A stretch of DNA of 64,000 nucleotides, taken from Benzoatithermus flavus. GTDB lineage: Bacteria; Pseudomonadota; Alphaproteobacteria; Geminicoccales; Geminicoccaceae. Every line of letters begins with the position of its first letter. Position 1 is the stretch's first letter. The stretch is from NCBI RefSeq assembly GCF_037908215.1, contig NZ_JBBLZC010000001.1:460510-524509 (forward strand). The letters run 5' to 3'. Positions 9,195 to 18,569 of the stretch are shown here, in pieces. The notes under the pieces are model-generated. The model worked only from the letters and a program-made list of their open reading frames with translations, was not told the DNA's origin and ran no database searches. A program made the translations under genes and the position numbers.

Positions 9195-10311
9195 ATGCGC
9201 GCCGAAATCGCGAACCTCGCCGACTCCATCAAGGAGGGCCTCGTCCTCCTGCGGAGGCATCTTTGACTGGGATCGGGCACTTCTGCGGCTGGACGAGCTG
9301 AACAGCCTCTCCGAGGATCCCAAGCTCTGGGACGATCCGGAGAAGGCGCAGGCCATCATGGGCGAGCGCAACAGGCTCGCCGCCGCCATCGATCGCCAGA
9401 AGGCGCTCGAGCAGGGTCTCGAGGACGCGACTGCCCTCGCCGAGCTCGCCGAGGAGGAGGGCGACGAGGGCACCGTGACCGAGGTGCAGCGCGACCTCGA
9501 GCGGCTCAAGGAGCAGGTCGACCGGCTGCAGCTCGAATCGCTGCTTTCGGGCGAGGCCGACGCCAACGACGCCTTCCTGCAGGTGGCGGCGGGTGCGGGC
9601 GGCACCGAGAGCCAGGACTGGGCGCAGATGCTCTTGCGGATGTATCTGCGCTGGGCCGAGCAGCACGGCTACAAGGTGGAGTGGATCGAGGAGAGCGAGG
9701 GCGAGGAGGCCGGGATCAAGTCGGCGACGATCAAGATCATCGGCGAGAACGCCTATGGCTGGCTCAAGACCGAATCGGGCGTGCACCGGCTCGTGCGCAT
9801 CTCGCCGTTCGACAGCAACGCGCGTCGGCACACGAGCTTCGCCTCGGTCTCGGTCTCGCCCGTGATCGACGACCGCATCCAGATCGACATCCAGGACAAG
9901 GATCTCAAGATCGACACCTACCGCGCCTCGGGCGCCGGCGGCCAGCACGTCAACCGGACCGATTCGGCCGTGCGCATCACGCACCTGCCGACCGGGATCG
10001 TGGTCGCCTGCCAGAACGACCGCAGCCAGCACCGCAACCGGGCGCAGGCCATGGACATGCTGCGCGCCAAGCTCTACGAGCTCGAGATGCAAAAGCGCCG
10101 GGCCGCCTCGGACGCGCTCGAAGCGCAGAAGATGGACACGAGCTTCGGCTCGCAGATCCGCAACTACGTGCTCCATCCCTACAAGCTCGTGAAGGACCTG
10201 CGCACCGGGGTCGAGAGCGGCAACCCGCAGGCCGTGCTCGACGGCGATCTCGACAGATTCCTGGAAGCCTCGCTGGCGCAAGGCGCCGGCCAGCGCCGGC
10301 CGGATGCCTAG
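9195..10311 (+). CDS. prfB: Peptide chain release factor 2, with programmed +1 frameshift
   Basis: RF2 (UAA/UGA reading) of 371 residues after frameshifting. ATG 9195 opens a 23-codon leader (MRAEIANLADSIKEG...) that ends CTT TGA C at 9261-9267. Sliding by +1 at CTT resumes in frame as LDWDRALLRLDELNS and continues to TAG 10309-10311. An internal Shine-Dalgarno-like GGAGG lies just before the slippery codon, as in E. coli. The body carries the SPF tripeptide anticodon (residues 203-205) and the GGQ motif (248-250), both within two residues of E. coli numbering. The TGA at codon 24 is itself read by RF2, so frameshifting rises when RF2 is scarce. The gene is not broken; an annotation pipeline may start it wrongly downstream, for example at 9358. 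Confidence 0.97.
9252..9267 (+). promoter_or_regulatory. prfB programmed +1 frameshift site
   Basis: CGGAGG-CAT-CTT-TGA-C: SD-like element (9252-9257), 3-nt spacer, slippery CTT (9261-9263), in-frame TGA stop (9264-9266) and the following C that weakens termination. The layout matches the E. coli prfB site element for element. Confidence 0.95.
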
Positions 10312-10331
10312 CCCGAACGACGGCGGGTCCG

Positions 10332-10361
10332 CCGCGGGCGGGACGAGCATCCCGCCCGCGG
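10332..10361 (+). terminator. GC-rich hairpin downstream of prfB
   Basis: A perfect 12-bp stem (10332-10343 with 10350-10361) closed by a 6-nt loop CGAGCA, followed by CTTCCCTC. It starts 20 bp after the prfB stop and is the likely 3' end of the amidase-PBP1A-prfB unit. Confidence 0.65.
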
Positions 10362-10393
10362 GCTTCCCTCTCCCGATCCGCCTGCTGCGAGCG

Positions 10394-10437
10394 GATCGGC
10401 GAAGCCATCAGTGTCGCGGAAGCGACACTGCCCGATC
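10394..10437. ncRNA. Second hairpin with GGAA tetraloop; unexplained RNA structure
   Basis: CAGTGTCGC (10409-10417), a GGAA loop of GNRA type, and GCGACACTG (10422-10430) form a perfect 9-bp stem. Outer GATCGG (10394-10399) and CCGATC (10432-10437) can close a larger structure. It may be a second terminator element, or the leader or 3' end of a small RNA; the sequence alone does not decide. It is listed for the structure, not as a proven gene. Confidence 0.3.
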
Positions 10438-10540
10438 TTCCATGAATCTGCCTTAATGATCGTTATTGCCTTGCCTGTCGTTCGCTTCTAGCTGGATGAC
10501 GCTTGCGCCGATGAGCGTAGCTGAAGGTCGGAACGAAGCC

Positions 10541-11341
10541 ATGGCCGGGCACAGCCGATACTGGGTGTCGGGGCTCCTCGCCGCCTGCCTGATCGCCGGC
10601 GGAGCCGGCTCGCCGATGGCGCAGGGCAGGGGTCCGGTCGAGGAGCCGACGAGCGGTCTCGTGTTCCAGCCGATCCAGGGCGGCTGCTTCGATATGGGCG
10701 ACCTCGATGTCGGCGTCATCGAGCAGGTCTGCGTCGACGACTTCCTGCTCGCGCGCACCGAGGTCACCAACGCCCAGTTCCGGCAGTTCCGGCCCGAGCA
10801 CCGCAGCGGCAGCTTCGCGGGTCGAAGCCTCGACGGCGACGATCAGCCCGTCGCCAACGTGAGCTGGCGCGACGCCGTGGCCTATGCAGCATGGCTCGGC
10901 GACAGAACCGGTCATCGTTTCCGTCTGCCGACCGAGGCCGAATGGGAATATGCCGCGCGCGGCGGTACCAGGACCGCGCGCTTCTGGGGGGCCGACGAGG
11001 ACGATGCCGCCCGCTATGCCAATCTCAAGGAGCGGCCGGGCCTGCCCACCGACGGCCACGTCGTCACGGCTCCGGTCGGATCGCTCGCGCCGAACCCGTT
11101 CGGGCTCCACGACATGCTGGGCAACGTCTCCGAATGGGTCGAGGACGCCTACCTGCCGGGTGCCGACCGCTACGGCGATCGCCGGCGCAACCCGAAGGTC
11201 GAGGGCGACGGCCGCCTGCGCGTGCGCCGGGGCGGCAGCTTCGACGATCCGCCGCGCATCGTGCGCACGTCCGCGCGTGACTTCTACGCCGCCGACTTCG
11301 CGGTGCCGCAGACCGGGTTCCGTCTCGTCATGGAGCGATAG
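10541..11341 (+). CDS. Secreted formylglycine-generating-enzyme-like (SUMF1 / FGE-sulfatase domain) protein
   Basis: 266 residues. A signal peptide (SGLLAACLIAGGAGSPMAQG) is followed by an FGE-sulfatase (C-type-lectin-like) domain: GGCFDMGD, RTEVTNAQFRQF, NVSWRDAVAYAAWLG, FRLPTEAEWEYAARGG, NPFGLHDMLGNVSEWVED and RRGGSFDDPPRIVRTSARD. Members that activate sulfatases use two copper-binding cysteines near the C-terminus. Only two Cys are visible in the mature part, both in the first third, so sulfatase activation is unlikely and a structural or binding role is more probable. ATG 10541 was chosen because it begins the signal peptide; ATG 10511 is an alternative. The next gene starts 4 bp after the stop, so the two are co-translated. 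Confidence 0.85.
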   Translation: MAGHSRYWVSGLLAACLIAGGAGSPMAQGRGPVEEPTSGLVFQPIQGGCFDMGDLDVGVIEQVCVDDFLLARTEVTNAQFRQFRPEHRSGSFAGRSLDGDDQPVANVSWRDAVAYAAWLGDRTGHRFRLPTEAEWEYAARGGTRTARFWGADEDDAARYANLKERPGLPTDGHVVTAPVGSLAPNPFGLHDMLGNVSEWVEDAYLPGADRYGDRRRNPKVEGDGRLRVRRGGSFDDPPRIVRTSARDFYAADFAVPQTGFRLVMER

Positions 11342-11345
11342 GGCG

Positions 11346-12824
11346 ATGACAACGCAGAGATGCGTGCACCCGTGGCGGCGTCGGGCCGCGGCGGTTCTGG
11401 CCGTGCTCGGGGCAGCGGCGCTGACCCTGCCCGTACAGGCGCAGAGCGCTGGCTGGATCGAGACCGAGAAGGCCGGCCGGGTCGACAAGGCGGCGCTCGA
11501 CAGCGTGCTCGAGGTGACGTCGCGCGCGCTCAACGTCCGCCCCGAGCCCTCGACCGCGAAGCCGCCGGTGGCGGTGCTGGAGCAGGGCGACGTCGTCCGC
11601 CGGGTCGGCGACACGTTCAACACGGTCGAAGGTCGGGCCTGGATCCAGATCGAGCGGCCGAACGGTCAGCGCGGCTGGGTCTCGGCCCCGTTCCTGCAGC
11701 CGATCAGACCCTCCCTGGAACGGGTCGAGCAGGCCATGCTGCTCGTGGCCGGCCTCGGCAGGGCCGGCGCCGCTCCGACCCGGATCGCGGCCAAGGAGAA
11801 GATCCGCGCCGGGTTCGTCTATGTCGGCCCGGTCGGGGACGCGGGCTGGACCTACTCCCACGACCAGGGCCGGAAGGCGCTGGAGGCGCTCCCGTTCGTC
11901 GAGAAGACGAGCTACGTCGACAGCGTGCCCGAGGACCCTGCTCTGGTCGGTGCTGCCATCGACAAGCTCGTGGCCGACGGCGCCAACCTCGTTTTCACGA
12001 CGAGCTTCGGCTACATGGACCCGACCATCGCCGCCGCCGCACGACATCCCGACGTCGTGTTCATGCACGCCTCGGGCTTCAAGACGGCGACGAACGCCGG
12101 CACCTATTTCGGACGGGAATACGAGGCGCGCTACCTCGCCGGTATTCTCGCCGGCGGCATGACCGAATCCAACATCATCGGCTATGTCGCGGCGTTCCCG
12201 ATCCCGGAGGTGATCCGCGGCATCGACGCCTTCGCGCTGGGTGCCCGCAGCGTCAATCCCGACGCCGAGGTGCGGGTCTTGTGGACCAGCACCTGGTACG
12301 GTCCCGGCGTCGAGCGCGAGGCCGCCGAGCGGCTGCTCGACTTCGGCGCCGACGTGCTGACGATGCACCAGGATTCGCCGGCGGTGGTCCAGGCGGCCGA
12401 GCAGCGCGGCAAATATGCGATCGGCTACCATAGCGACATGAGCGTGTTCGCGCCGCGCGCCACGCTCGCTTCCGCTGTGTGGGACTGGACGCCACTCTAT
12501 CGGAAGGTGGCCCAGGACGTGCACGATGGCACCTGGGAGCCCTACAAGCTGTGGTGGGGCCTCCGCGAAGGCGTCGTGAAGCTCGCCGGCCTCGACCCGA
12601 GCCTGCCCGATTCCCTGAAGCAGCGGGTGGCCACCGCCGAGCGGGCGCTGAGGGAGGGCAGGCTCCGGATCTTCGAGGGTACCATCCGCGATGCCGACGG
12701 CGTCGTCCGCGTGCCATCGGGCAAGGTGCTGTCGGATGCGGATCTTCTGAGCCTGGACTGGTTCGTCCTCGGCGTGAAGGGCGATCTGCCGAAGCCGCAG
12801 CAGCCCTCGCTGCCTTCGAACTGA
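11346..12824 (+). CDS. SH3-domain / BMP-family (Med/PnrA-like) solute-binding protein fusion
   Basis: 492 residues. After a signal peptide (AAAVLAVLGAAALTLPVQAQ) come a bacterial SH3 domain (about 50-115: VTSRALNVRPEPS, VLEQGDVVRRVG, WIQIERPNGQRGWVSAPFL) and a BMP (basic membrane protein) periplasmic-binding domain (about 155-470: IRAGFVYVGPVGDAGWTYSH, LVFTTSFGYMDP, YFGREYEARYLAGILAG, IGYHSDMSVFAP). BMP proteins usually bind nucleosides for ABC importers and are lipoproteins. Here there is no lipobox Cys and no permease or ATPase next door, and the SH3 domain would be expected to touch cell wall or another periplasmic protein. It is almost fused to the FGE-like gene upstream, so a shared sensor or scaffold role is conceivable. 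Confidence 0.88.
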   Translation: MTTQRCVHPWRRRAAAVLAVLGAAALTLPVQAQSAGWIETEKAGRVDKAALDSVLEVTSRALNVRPEPSTAKPPVAVLEQGDVVRRVGDTFNTVEGRAWIQIERPNGQRGWVSAPFLQPIRPSLERVEQAMLLVAGLGRAGAAPTRIAAKEKIRAGFVYVGPVGDAGWTYSHDQGRKALEALPFVEKTSYVDSVPEDPALVGAAIDKLVADGANLVFTTSFGYMDPTIAAAARHPDVVFMHASGFKTATNAGTYFGREYEARYLAGILAGGMTESNIIGYVAAFPIPEVIRGIDAFALGARSVNPDAEVRVLWTSTWYGPGVEREAAERLLDFGADVLTMHQDSPAVVQAAEQRGKYAIGYHSDMSVFAPRATLASAVWDWTPLYRKVAQDVHDGTWEPYKLWWGLREGVVKLAGLDPSLPDSLKQRVATAERALREGRLRIFEGTIRDADGVVRVPSGKVLSDADLLSLDWFVLGVKGDLPKPQQPSLPSN

Positions 12825-12852
12825 CGATGTAGGCCCGTCCCGCTGCGGTCGG

Positions 12853-12914
12853 CCGCTCCTGCTTGTGATGACGGAGCGGAGCCGTTAACTCCTGCTGCTG
12901 CAGGTCAGCAGGAG
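12853..12914 (+). promoter_or_regulatory. Tandem hairpins before moxR; the second hides its Shine-Dalgarno
   Basis: First stem: CCGCTCC (12853-12859) with GGAGCGG (12873-12879). Second stem: CTCCTGCTG (12889-12897) with CAGCAGGAG (12906-12914), 9 perfect pairs and an 8-nt loop. The right arm of the second stem contains the AGGAG (12910-12914) that serves the MoxR start 11 nt later, so the folded form would block ribosome entry. Confidence 0.6.
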
Positions 12915-12925
12915 CCGTGTCGGGC

Positions 12926-13771
<846 letters not shown>

Positions 13772-13779
13772 GGCCGACG

Positions 13780-14952
13780 ATGCTGGTCGACTTCTTCCTG
13801 AAGCTGCGCGCCTACGGCCTGCCGGTGACCTTGCGCGAGCTCCTGGATCTCCTGAGCGCGCTCGAAGCGCGGGTGATCCAGGGCTCGATCGAGGACTTCT
13901 ACGCGCTCGCCCGGCTCTGCCTCGTCAAGGACGAGACACACTACGACCGCTTCGATCTGGCCTTCAGGGACTTCTTCGAAGGCGTGCAGAGCCTGGCCGA
14001 GATCTTGGGCGAGATCCCTTACGAATGGCTCAGGAAGGAGGCCGAGCGCCTCTTGAGCGAGGAGGAGAAGGCGCGGATCGAGAGCCTCGGCGGGTTCGAG
14101 GAGCTGATGCGGACCTTGGCCCAGCGTCTGGCCGAGCAGGAGCAGCGCCATCAGGGCGGCAGCAGGATGATCGGCACCGCCGGCACCTCGCCGTTCGGCG
14201 CCTACGGTTACAACCCGGAAGGGGTGCGCATCGGCCAGGACCGGAGCCGCCACCGCCGCGCGGTCAAGGTCTGGGACGAGCGGCAGTTCCGCAATCTCGC
14301 CGACGATGTCGAGGTCGGCACGCGCAATCTGAAGGTGGCGCTACGCAAGCTGCGCCGCTTCGCCCGCACCGGCGCGCCCGAGGAGCTCGATCTCGAAGGA
14401 ACCGTCGCCGGCACGGCGCGGAACGCCGGCCTCCTCGACCTGCACCTGCGTCCCGAGCGGCGCAACGCGATCAAAGTCTTGATGTTCTTCGACGTCGGCG
14501 GCTCGATGGACGACCATGTTCGTATCGTCGAGGAGCTGTTCTCGGCGGCGCGCAGCGAGTTCAAGCACCTCGAATATTTCTACTTCCACAACTGCCTTTA
14601 CGAGTGGGTCTGGCGCGACAACCGCCGCCGCTTCGACCAGCGCATCCCGACCGTGGAGCTCCTGCGCACCTTCGGCGCGGACTACAAGGTCGTGTTCGTG
14701 GGCGATGCCACCATGAGCCCCTACGAGATCACCTATGCCGGCGGGGCCAACGAGCACTGGAACGAGGAGCCCGGCGCGAAGTGGCTCACGCGCGTGCGCG
14801 AGACCTGGCGCAAGTGCGTCTGGCTCAACCCGCAGCCCGAGGACTGGTGGGAGGCGCACGAGTCGATCCGGATCATCCGCCACCTGCTCGAGGGACGGAT
14901 GTATCCTTTGACCCTGAACGGGCTCGATGCGGCCATCAGGGAGCTGCGCTGA
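13780..14952 (+). CDS. VWA domain protein, CoxE-like (COG3552)
   Basis: 390 residues, partner of the MoxR ATPase upstream. The N-terminal half is helical and charged (LVDFFLKLRAYGLPVTLRELL, then RKEAERLLSEEEKARIESL). The C-terminal half is a von Willebrand A fold: VLMFFDVGGSMDDHV gives the MIDAS start at Asp238 with Ser242, but with Gly in place of the first MIDAS Ser, which is usual in this subfamily. HLEYFYFHNCLYEWVW and VVFVGDATMSPYEIT give later strands. CoxE proteins help assemble the Mo-Cu CO dehydrogenase, yet no cox structural genes are here, so the client is unknown. Confidence 0.9.
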   Translation: MLVDFFLKLRAYGLPVTLRELLDLLSALEARVIQGSIEDFYALARLCLVKDETHYDRFDLAFRDFFEGVQSLAEILGEIPYEWLRKEAERLLSEEEKARIESLGGFEELMRTLAQRLAEQEQRHQGGSRMIGTAGTSPFGAYGYNPEGVRIGQDRSRHRRAVKVWDERQFRNLADDVEVGTRNLKVALRKLRRFARTGAPEELDLEGTVAGTARNAGLLDLHLRPERRNAIKVLMFFDVGGSMDDHVRIVEELFSAARSEFKHLEYFYFHNCLYEWVWRDNRRRFDQRIPTVELLRTFGADYKVVFVGDATMSPYEITYAGGANEHWNEEPGAKWLTRVRETWRKCVWLNPQPEDWWEAHESIRIIRHLLEGRMYPLTLNGLDAAIRELR

Positions 14953-14971
14953 CCGACGCGACTACGAGATA

Positions 14972-15007
14972 GAGCGCGGCCGACCGCATCATGGCGCGGC
15001 CGCGCTC
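14972..15007. terminator. Hairpin between convergent VWA gene and Gly-rich gene
   Basis: GAGCGCGGCC (14972-14981) pairs perfectly with GGCCGCGCTC (14998-15007) across a 16-nt loop, 20 bp after the VWA stop and 7 bp before the end of the oppositely oriented gene. It is a plausible bidirectional terminator without a T-tract. Confidence 0.55.
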
Positions 15008-15014
15008 GGCTCGG

Positions 15015-15416
15015 TCACTGCTGCGGGTAGTTGCTGCTGCGGGTCGGCCCGGTCGTATCCTCGCCGGTGCCGCCGCCGGTGCCGCTGCCGCCGCCGCCCG
15101 TGATGCCCTTGGCGGGCATGTTGTTGCTGGGGCTTCCGGGCACCGGGGTCATCACCGTCGGGCCGGCGCCGGTGGTGCCACCCATGCCGGCGCTTCCGCT
15201 GGTGGCTCCGCCGTAGGTGTCCTCGCCGGTACCACCACCCGTGCCGGATCCGCCACCACCGGTGGTTCCTCTCGCCGTGCCGCCGCTCGGCATGCTCACG
15301 CAGGCGCCGTGCGCATCGAGCTGCATGCCGGTCGGGCACTTCTGCGCGGCCGGGGCGGGAGCCGCCGACCAGATGCCGAGCGAGACGACGGCCGCTGTCC
15401 AGAGAAGCTTGCTCAT
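15015..15416 (-). CDS. Small secreted Gly/Thr-rich protein with an internal repeat
   Basis: 133 residues, family not recognised. ATG 15416 is preceded by AGGA 9 nt upstream and starts a signal peptide (LLWTAAVVSLGIWSAAPAPAA). The mature part begins with KCPTGMQLDAHGACVSM, whose two Cys could form one disulfide, then becomes Gly/Ser/Thr-rich. The 15-residue unit GGGGSGTGGGTGEDT occurs twice, about 51 residues apart, with different codons in many positions, so the repeat is kept at protein level. It looks like a surface or periplasmic linker-type protein. The gene is divergent from the lipoprotein nuclease across an AT-rich promoter region. Confidence 0.7.
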   Translation of the reverse strand: MSKLLWTAAVVSLGIWSAAPAPAAQKCPTGMQLDAHGACVSMPSGGTARGTTGGGGSGTGGGTGEDTYGGATSGSAGMGGTTGAGPTVMTPVPGSPSNNMPAKGITGGGGSGTGGGTGEDTTGPTRSSNYPQQ

Positions 15417-15713
15417 CACTGTCATCCTGATGGCTTGATCCCGGGTCGGAGCACCCGGAGTGTCGCGCCGGCCGCCGACGGACAACCGACGCTCATCCTA
15501 CTCCGTCCGCGGAACAACGGCTCCCCCGCCGCGCAGTTCCCCTCCTGGCCGGCATGCTTTCCCGTGTGCCGCCCGACAGGATGCAAGGAAGAGGAGGCCA
15601 TATCTAGAATTGATATAGAATAATATTATTCAACTTTTGGTTAACGCCAGCTACATATCCAATTACTACGGAGTAGACTTCTCGATCGGCGCAGCCGCGA
15701 TTATTTGTTCTGC
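15417..15713. other. 297-bp divergent intergenic region with AT-rich island
   Basis: No gene is seen here. The part at about 15596-15670 is strikingly AT-rich against a background of roughly 70 % GC and contains a perfect 14-bp palindrome. It should hold promoters for both the Gly-rich gene and the nuclease gene, but no well-spaced -35/-10 pair could be fixed. Confidence 0.5.
15618..15631. promoter_or_regulatory. Perfect palindrome GAATAATATTATTC in AT-rich island
   Basis: A 14-bp perfect dyad in a divergent promoter region, the usual place for a dimeric repressor or activator site. No known regulator motif is matched with confidence. Confidence 0.35.
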
Positions 15714-16283
15714 ATGAACAAGATCGTCAGAAACGCCCTGGTCGTGTTTTGGCTCCTCCCGCTCGGGCTGGTTTCCGGCTGCTCGCCACCGTCCGACAAA
15801 TCCGCCAGCACCTCGCGCCGGCAGGAAGCGCGGCAGGAGCAGGTGATCGCCGGTCGCGCTTCGGTGATCGACGGCGACACGCTGGAGATCCACGGCCACC
15901 GCATCCGGCTGCAGGCGATCGATGCGCCGGAGGCGCGACAGACCTGCAAGCTGGACGGCAAGCCCTGGCCGTGCGGCCGGCAGGCGGCCTTCGCCCTCGC
16001 CGACCTGATCGGGACGCGGCCCGTGGAATGCCGCTCGCGGCAAAGGGATCGCTGGGACCGGGCGGTGGCCGTCTGCCGGGTGGGCGAGACCGAGATCAAT
16101 GCCTGGATGGTCGAGCACGGCTGGGCACTCGCCTACCGCCGGTACGGCAAGGACTATCTCGGCCAGGAGAAGGCGGCGCGCGCGGAGCGGCGCGGCGTGT
16201 GGGCCGGCTCGTTCGTGCCGCCCTGGGAGCATCGGCGCGGGCGCGAGAAGGAGGTCTCCGCGGGGAGCTTCGCCAGCACCTGA
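15714..16283 (+). CDS. Thermonuclease-family (SNase-like) lipoprotein
   Basis: 189 residues. ATG 15714 (MNKIVRNALVV) gives a lipoprotein signal with lipobox LVSGC, so the protein is membrane-anchored outside the cytoplasm. The staphylococcal-nuclease fold follows: RASVIDGDTLEIHGHRIRLQ (catalytic Asp cluster), IDAPEA, and later RWDRAVAVCRVGETEINAWMV and GWALAYRRYGKDYLGQEKAA. The usual catalytic pair RLxxID and the DRxxR region are recognisable. Such proteins are Ca-dependent nucleases, but many small bacterial homologues are poorly studied. Confidence 0.88.
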   Translation: MNKIVRNALVVFWLLPLGLVSGCSPPSDKSASTSRRQEARQEQVIAGRASVIDGDTLEIHGHRIRLQAIDAPEARQTCKLDGKPWPCGRQAAFALADLIGTRPVECRSRQRDRWDRAVAVCRVGETEINAWMVEHGWALAYRRYGKDYLGQEKAARAERRGVWAGSFVPPWEHRRGREKEVSAGSFAST

Positions 16284-16352
16284 TGCGGCGGCAGGGCCTT
16301 TGATTCCGAGCCTCGCCCGTCCTAAAGCCCATGCAACTGCGGGGACAAATGC

Positions 16353-17843
16353 ATGGGCGACCTCCTTGCCGGCGGGGCGCTCGACGAGCGTGCCCGGACC
16401 GAAGCCGCGGCACGCCCCACGAAGCGTCCGGGCATCCTTTCTCCACCTCGAGCAGCGGACCTCGATCGCCTCGCCACGATCACGCGACCCGACATCGGCC
16501 CGCACGGGACGACGCTCGAAGGCTTCGCGATCGATGCCGTGCTCGCTTCGGCACGCACGCTGGCCGACCGCATCGCGGCCGGAGCGCCCGATCTCGCCGT
16601 CACCGTCCACGACCCGCGTGCGACCTTCCGTGCGTGGTTCCGGCGGCGCAGCGATCCACGTCTGTTCTTTCCGGAAGCGCTCGCCGCGGCGCTGGCTCCC
16701 CGCTTTGCCGCCTCGCCGCGCGGCGAGGATCGCCTCCATCCGGCAGCCGAGATCATCCTTCCCCTCGATGCCGGCTCCGCCGAGCCGGCGGATGCGGACG
16801 GGCCGATGCTGCCGCCGTGCCGTGTCGCCGCGGAATGGGTCGACGATCACGAGCTCGCCCATCTCGCCGACCGCGCGATCACGGATCGCAAGGCCTGGTT
16901 CGAGCAGTTCGACCCCGCCATCAAGCACCGGCGCGAGATCCTGGCCGACGGCTTCGCGCACGTGCTCGCGATCCTGCGCCACGGCGACGCGGGCGAGCGG
17001 GAGGCCCGGACGCGCGCCGACGGACGGGCTCATCATCTCCTGACCCAGGGCGATGCGGCGCACTTCACGGCCTATGCCGCCGGACCGTTCATCACCCTGG
17101 GCCGGTCCTTGCGGGCGCGAGGCATCGGGGTGGAGACGATCGAGCCTCTCGCACTCGCCCGGCGCTGCCGGGAGCTCGCCGCGGCCCTGGCGCTCGCGCC
17201 AGCGGAGCTGGAAGCGATCCGGGAGCGCGCGCTCGGGCTGCGGCATGCTGCCGGCGATCGCACCGGCCTGCCGCCGCATCTCGATCGCATTCTGGCCGGC
17301 GCCTACGCCGGCGCCGAACGCTACCGGCACGAGAGCCGCCGGCGGGCGGTGCCGGCAGAGATCTGGCTCGCGGCCATGACACGCGCCAATCCGGACGATG
17401 CGGCTCTGCTGCAGGCGGCGTGGACGGCGATGCGGCTGGAGCGCTCGACGCACGAGCTCGGCATCGTGCTGGGACGGCCGGCCGGCGGCGCGGGGCACAC
17501 GCGCGAGGCGCACGGTCGAGCCGTCACGGCGTTTCTCGGCATCTTGCACGGCATGGTCGGGCACACCCTGCCCTTCGCCGCGGACGAAGCGGCCACGTGC
17601 GCGGTCCGGCTCGGTATGCGCGCGGTCGGCCTCGGCGAGGGACTGCTGCGGGCGGCGCATCTCTCCGCCGCCGACTGGACCGCGACCTTCCTGCTCACGC
17701 TGCAGGAGGCGCTGTCGCTCGCCTGGGAGGGCATCGAGCACGGCCTTCTGCCGGGCCCGCTCGACGGCACGATCCGCGCCCACATGCTGAGCCTCGCCGG
17801 GCAGGTCCGCGTCTTTCTGGCCAAGCATGGCGCCACCTGGGCG
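16353..17843 (+). CDS. Unrecognised protein with HExxH zinc-peptidase-like motif; no stop codon of its own
   Basis: At least 497 residues of convincing coding sequence (third codon positions almost all G/C in this frame), with a start at ATG 16353 preceded by GGGGA 7 nt upstream. I do not recognise the family. One local signal stands out: HELAH at residues 166-170, then EILADGFAHV with Glu195 and Asp199, a spacing and ExxxD pattern like zincin metallopeptidases. The rest is mostly helical and Ala/Arg-rich. The frame does not stop at the natural gene end: it stays open to TGA/TAG at 20376-20378, antisense to yedK and the kinase gene. I end the feature where yedK's 3' end begins; the true terminus is unresolved and a point change or indel may have removed it. 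Confidence 0.6.
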
Positions 17844-18566
17844 CTACCAGAGGCTCCCCTGCGCCGGTCCCGGCTCCGGCGCACGCTCTTCCCTCTGCCC
17901 GAGCGGCTCGGCCAGCGAGGGACCCTCGTTTCTCGGGTTGTTGACCGCGCGGCCCACGGCGCGCACGGCGAGCTCCGAGTCGGGCCGAGGGATGAGGAGC
18001 GCCTCGAGGAGACCCGTGTCCTTTACCGTCGGGTCGAGCCAGAGAGCGTGGCTCGCCGTCGGAAGGATCACCGGCATGCGGTGGTGGATCGGCTTCAGGA
18101 GCAGCGAGGCCGCGGTGGTGAGGATGGTGCAGGTCTCGAGCACCGAGCCGTCGGCGAGACGGTTGGCGCGCCACAAGCCCGCGAACGCGAACGGCTCGCC
18201 ACTTTCGAGCCCGATGAAGAACGGCTGCGCCGGGCCGCTGCCTTTCTTCTGCCACTCGTAGAAGCCCGAGGCCGGGATCAGGCAGCGGCCGCGGCGGAAC
18301 GCGTCGCGGAGCATGGGCTTCGAGGCGGCGGTCTCGACCCTGGCGTTGATCTGACGCCCCGGATCGTTCGCCTCCTTGGCCCAGGGCCCGAGCAGGCCCC
18401 AGCGGACGAAGGCGGCCTCCGGCACCCCGCCTTCGCCCGCGCGGACGACGACGATGGCGCTGTCCGGGGCGATGTTCCATCGGTCCACGATCCCCTCCGG
18501 CGGGGCGCAGCCGAAGACCCGCTCGAACTCGGCCGGGACGATCGAGAGCGCGAAGCGACCGCACAT
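17844..18566 (-). CDS. yedK: SOS response-associated peptidase (SRAP / YedK, HMCES family)
   Basis: 240 residues. The protein begins MCGRFAL, so Cys2 becomes the N-terminal catalytic residue that forms a thiazolidine crosslink with abasic sites in single-stranded DNA. Other landmarks are WNIAPDS, RWGLLGPWAKE, INARVET, RCLIPASGFYEW (active-site Glu) and HHRMPVIL (catalytic His). The conserved domain ends near NNPRNEGPS; about 20 further residues form a tail. Its start is only 3 bp after the stop of the upstream kinase gene, so the two are co-transcribed. It is convergent with, and antisense to the open extension of, the HExxH gene. Confidence 0.95.
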   Translation of the reverse strand: MCGRFALSIVPAEFERVFGCAPPEGIVDRWNIAPDSAIVVVRAGEGGVPEAAFVRWGLLGPWAKEANDPGRQINARVETAASKPMLRDAFRRGRCLIPASGFYEWQKKGSGPAQPFFIGLESGEPFAFAGLWRANRLADGSVLETCTILTTAASLLLKPIHHRMPVILPTASHALWLDPTVKDTGLLEALLIPRPDSELAVRAVGRAVNNPRNEGPSLAEPLGQREERAPEPGPAQGSLW

Positions 18567-18569
18567 GGA

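Noticed and set aside
9241..9270. prfB read as a pseudogene because of the in-frame TGA
   Set aside because: The CTT-TGA-C context and the SD-like element identify the programmed frameshift.
15666..17828. 720-residue minus-strand open frame over the nuclease and HExxH gene
   Set aside because: Amino-acid composition is a typical GC-rich antisense shadow (Arg/Gly/Ala/Pro) with no domain; the plus-strand frames show real motifs.
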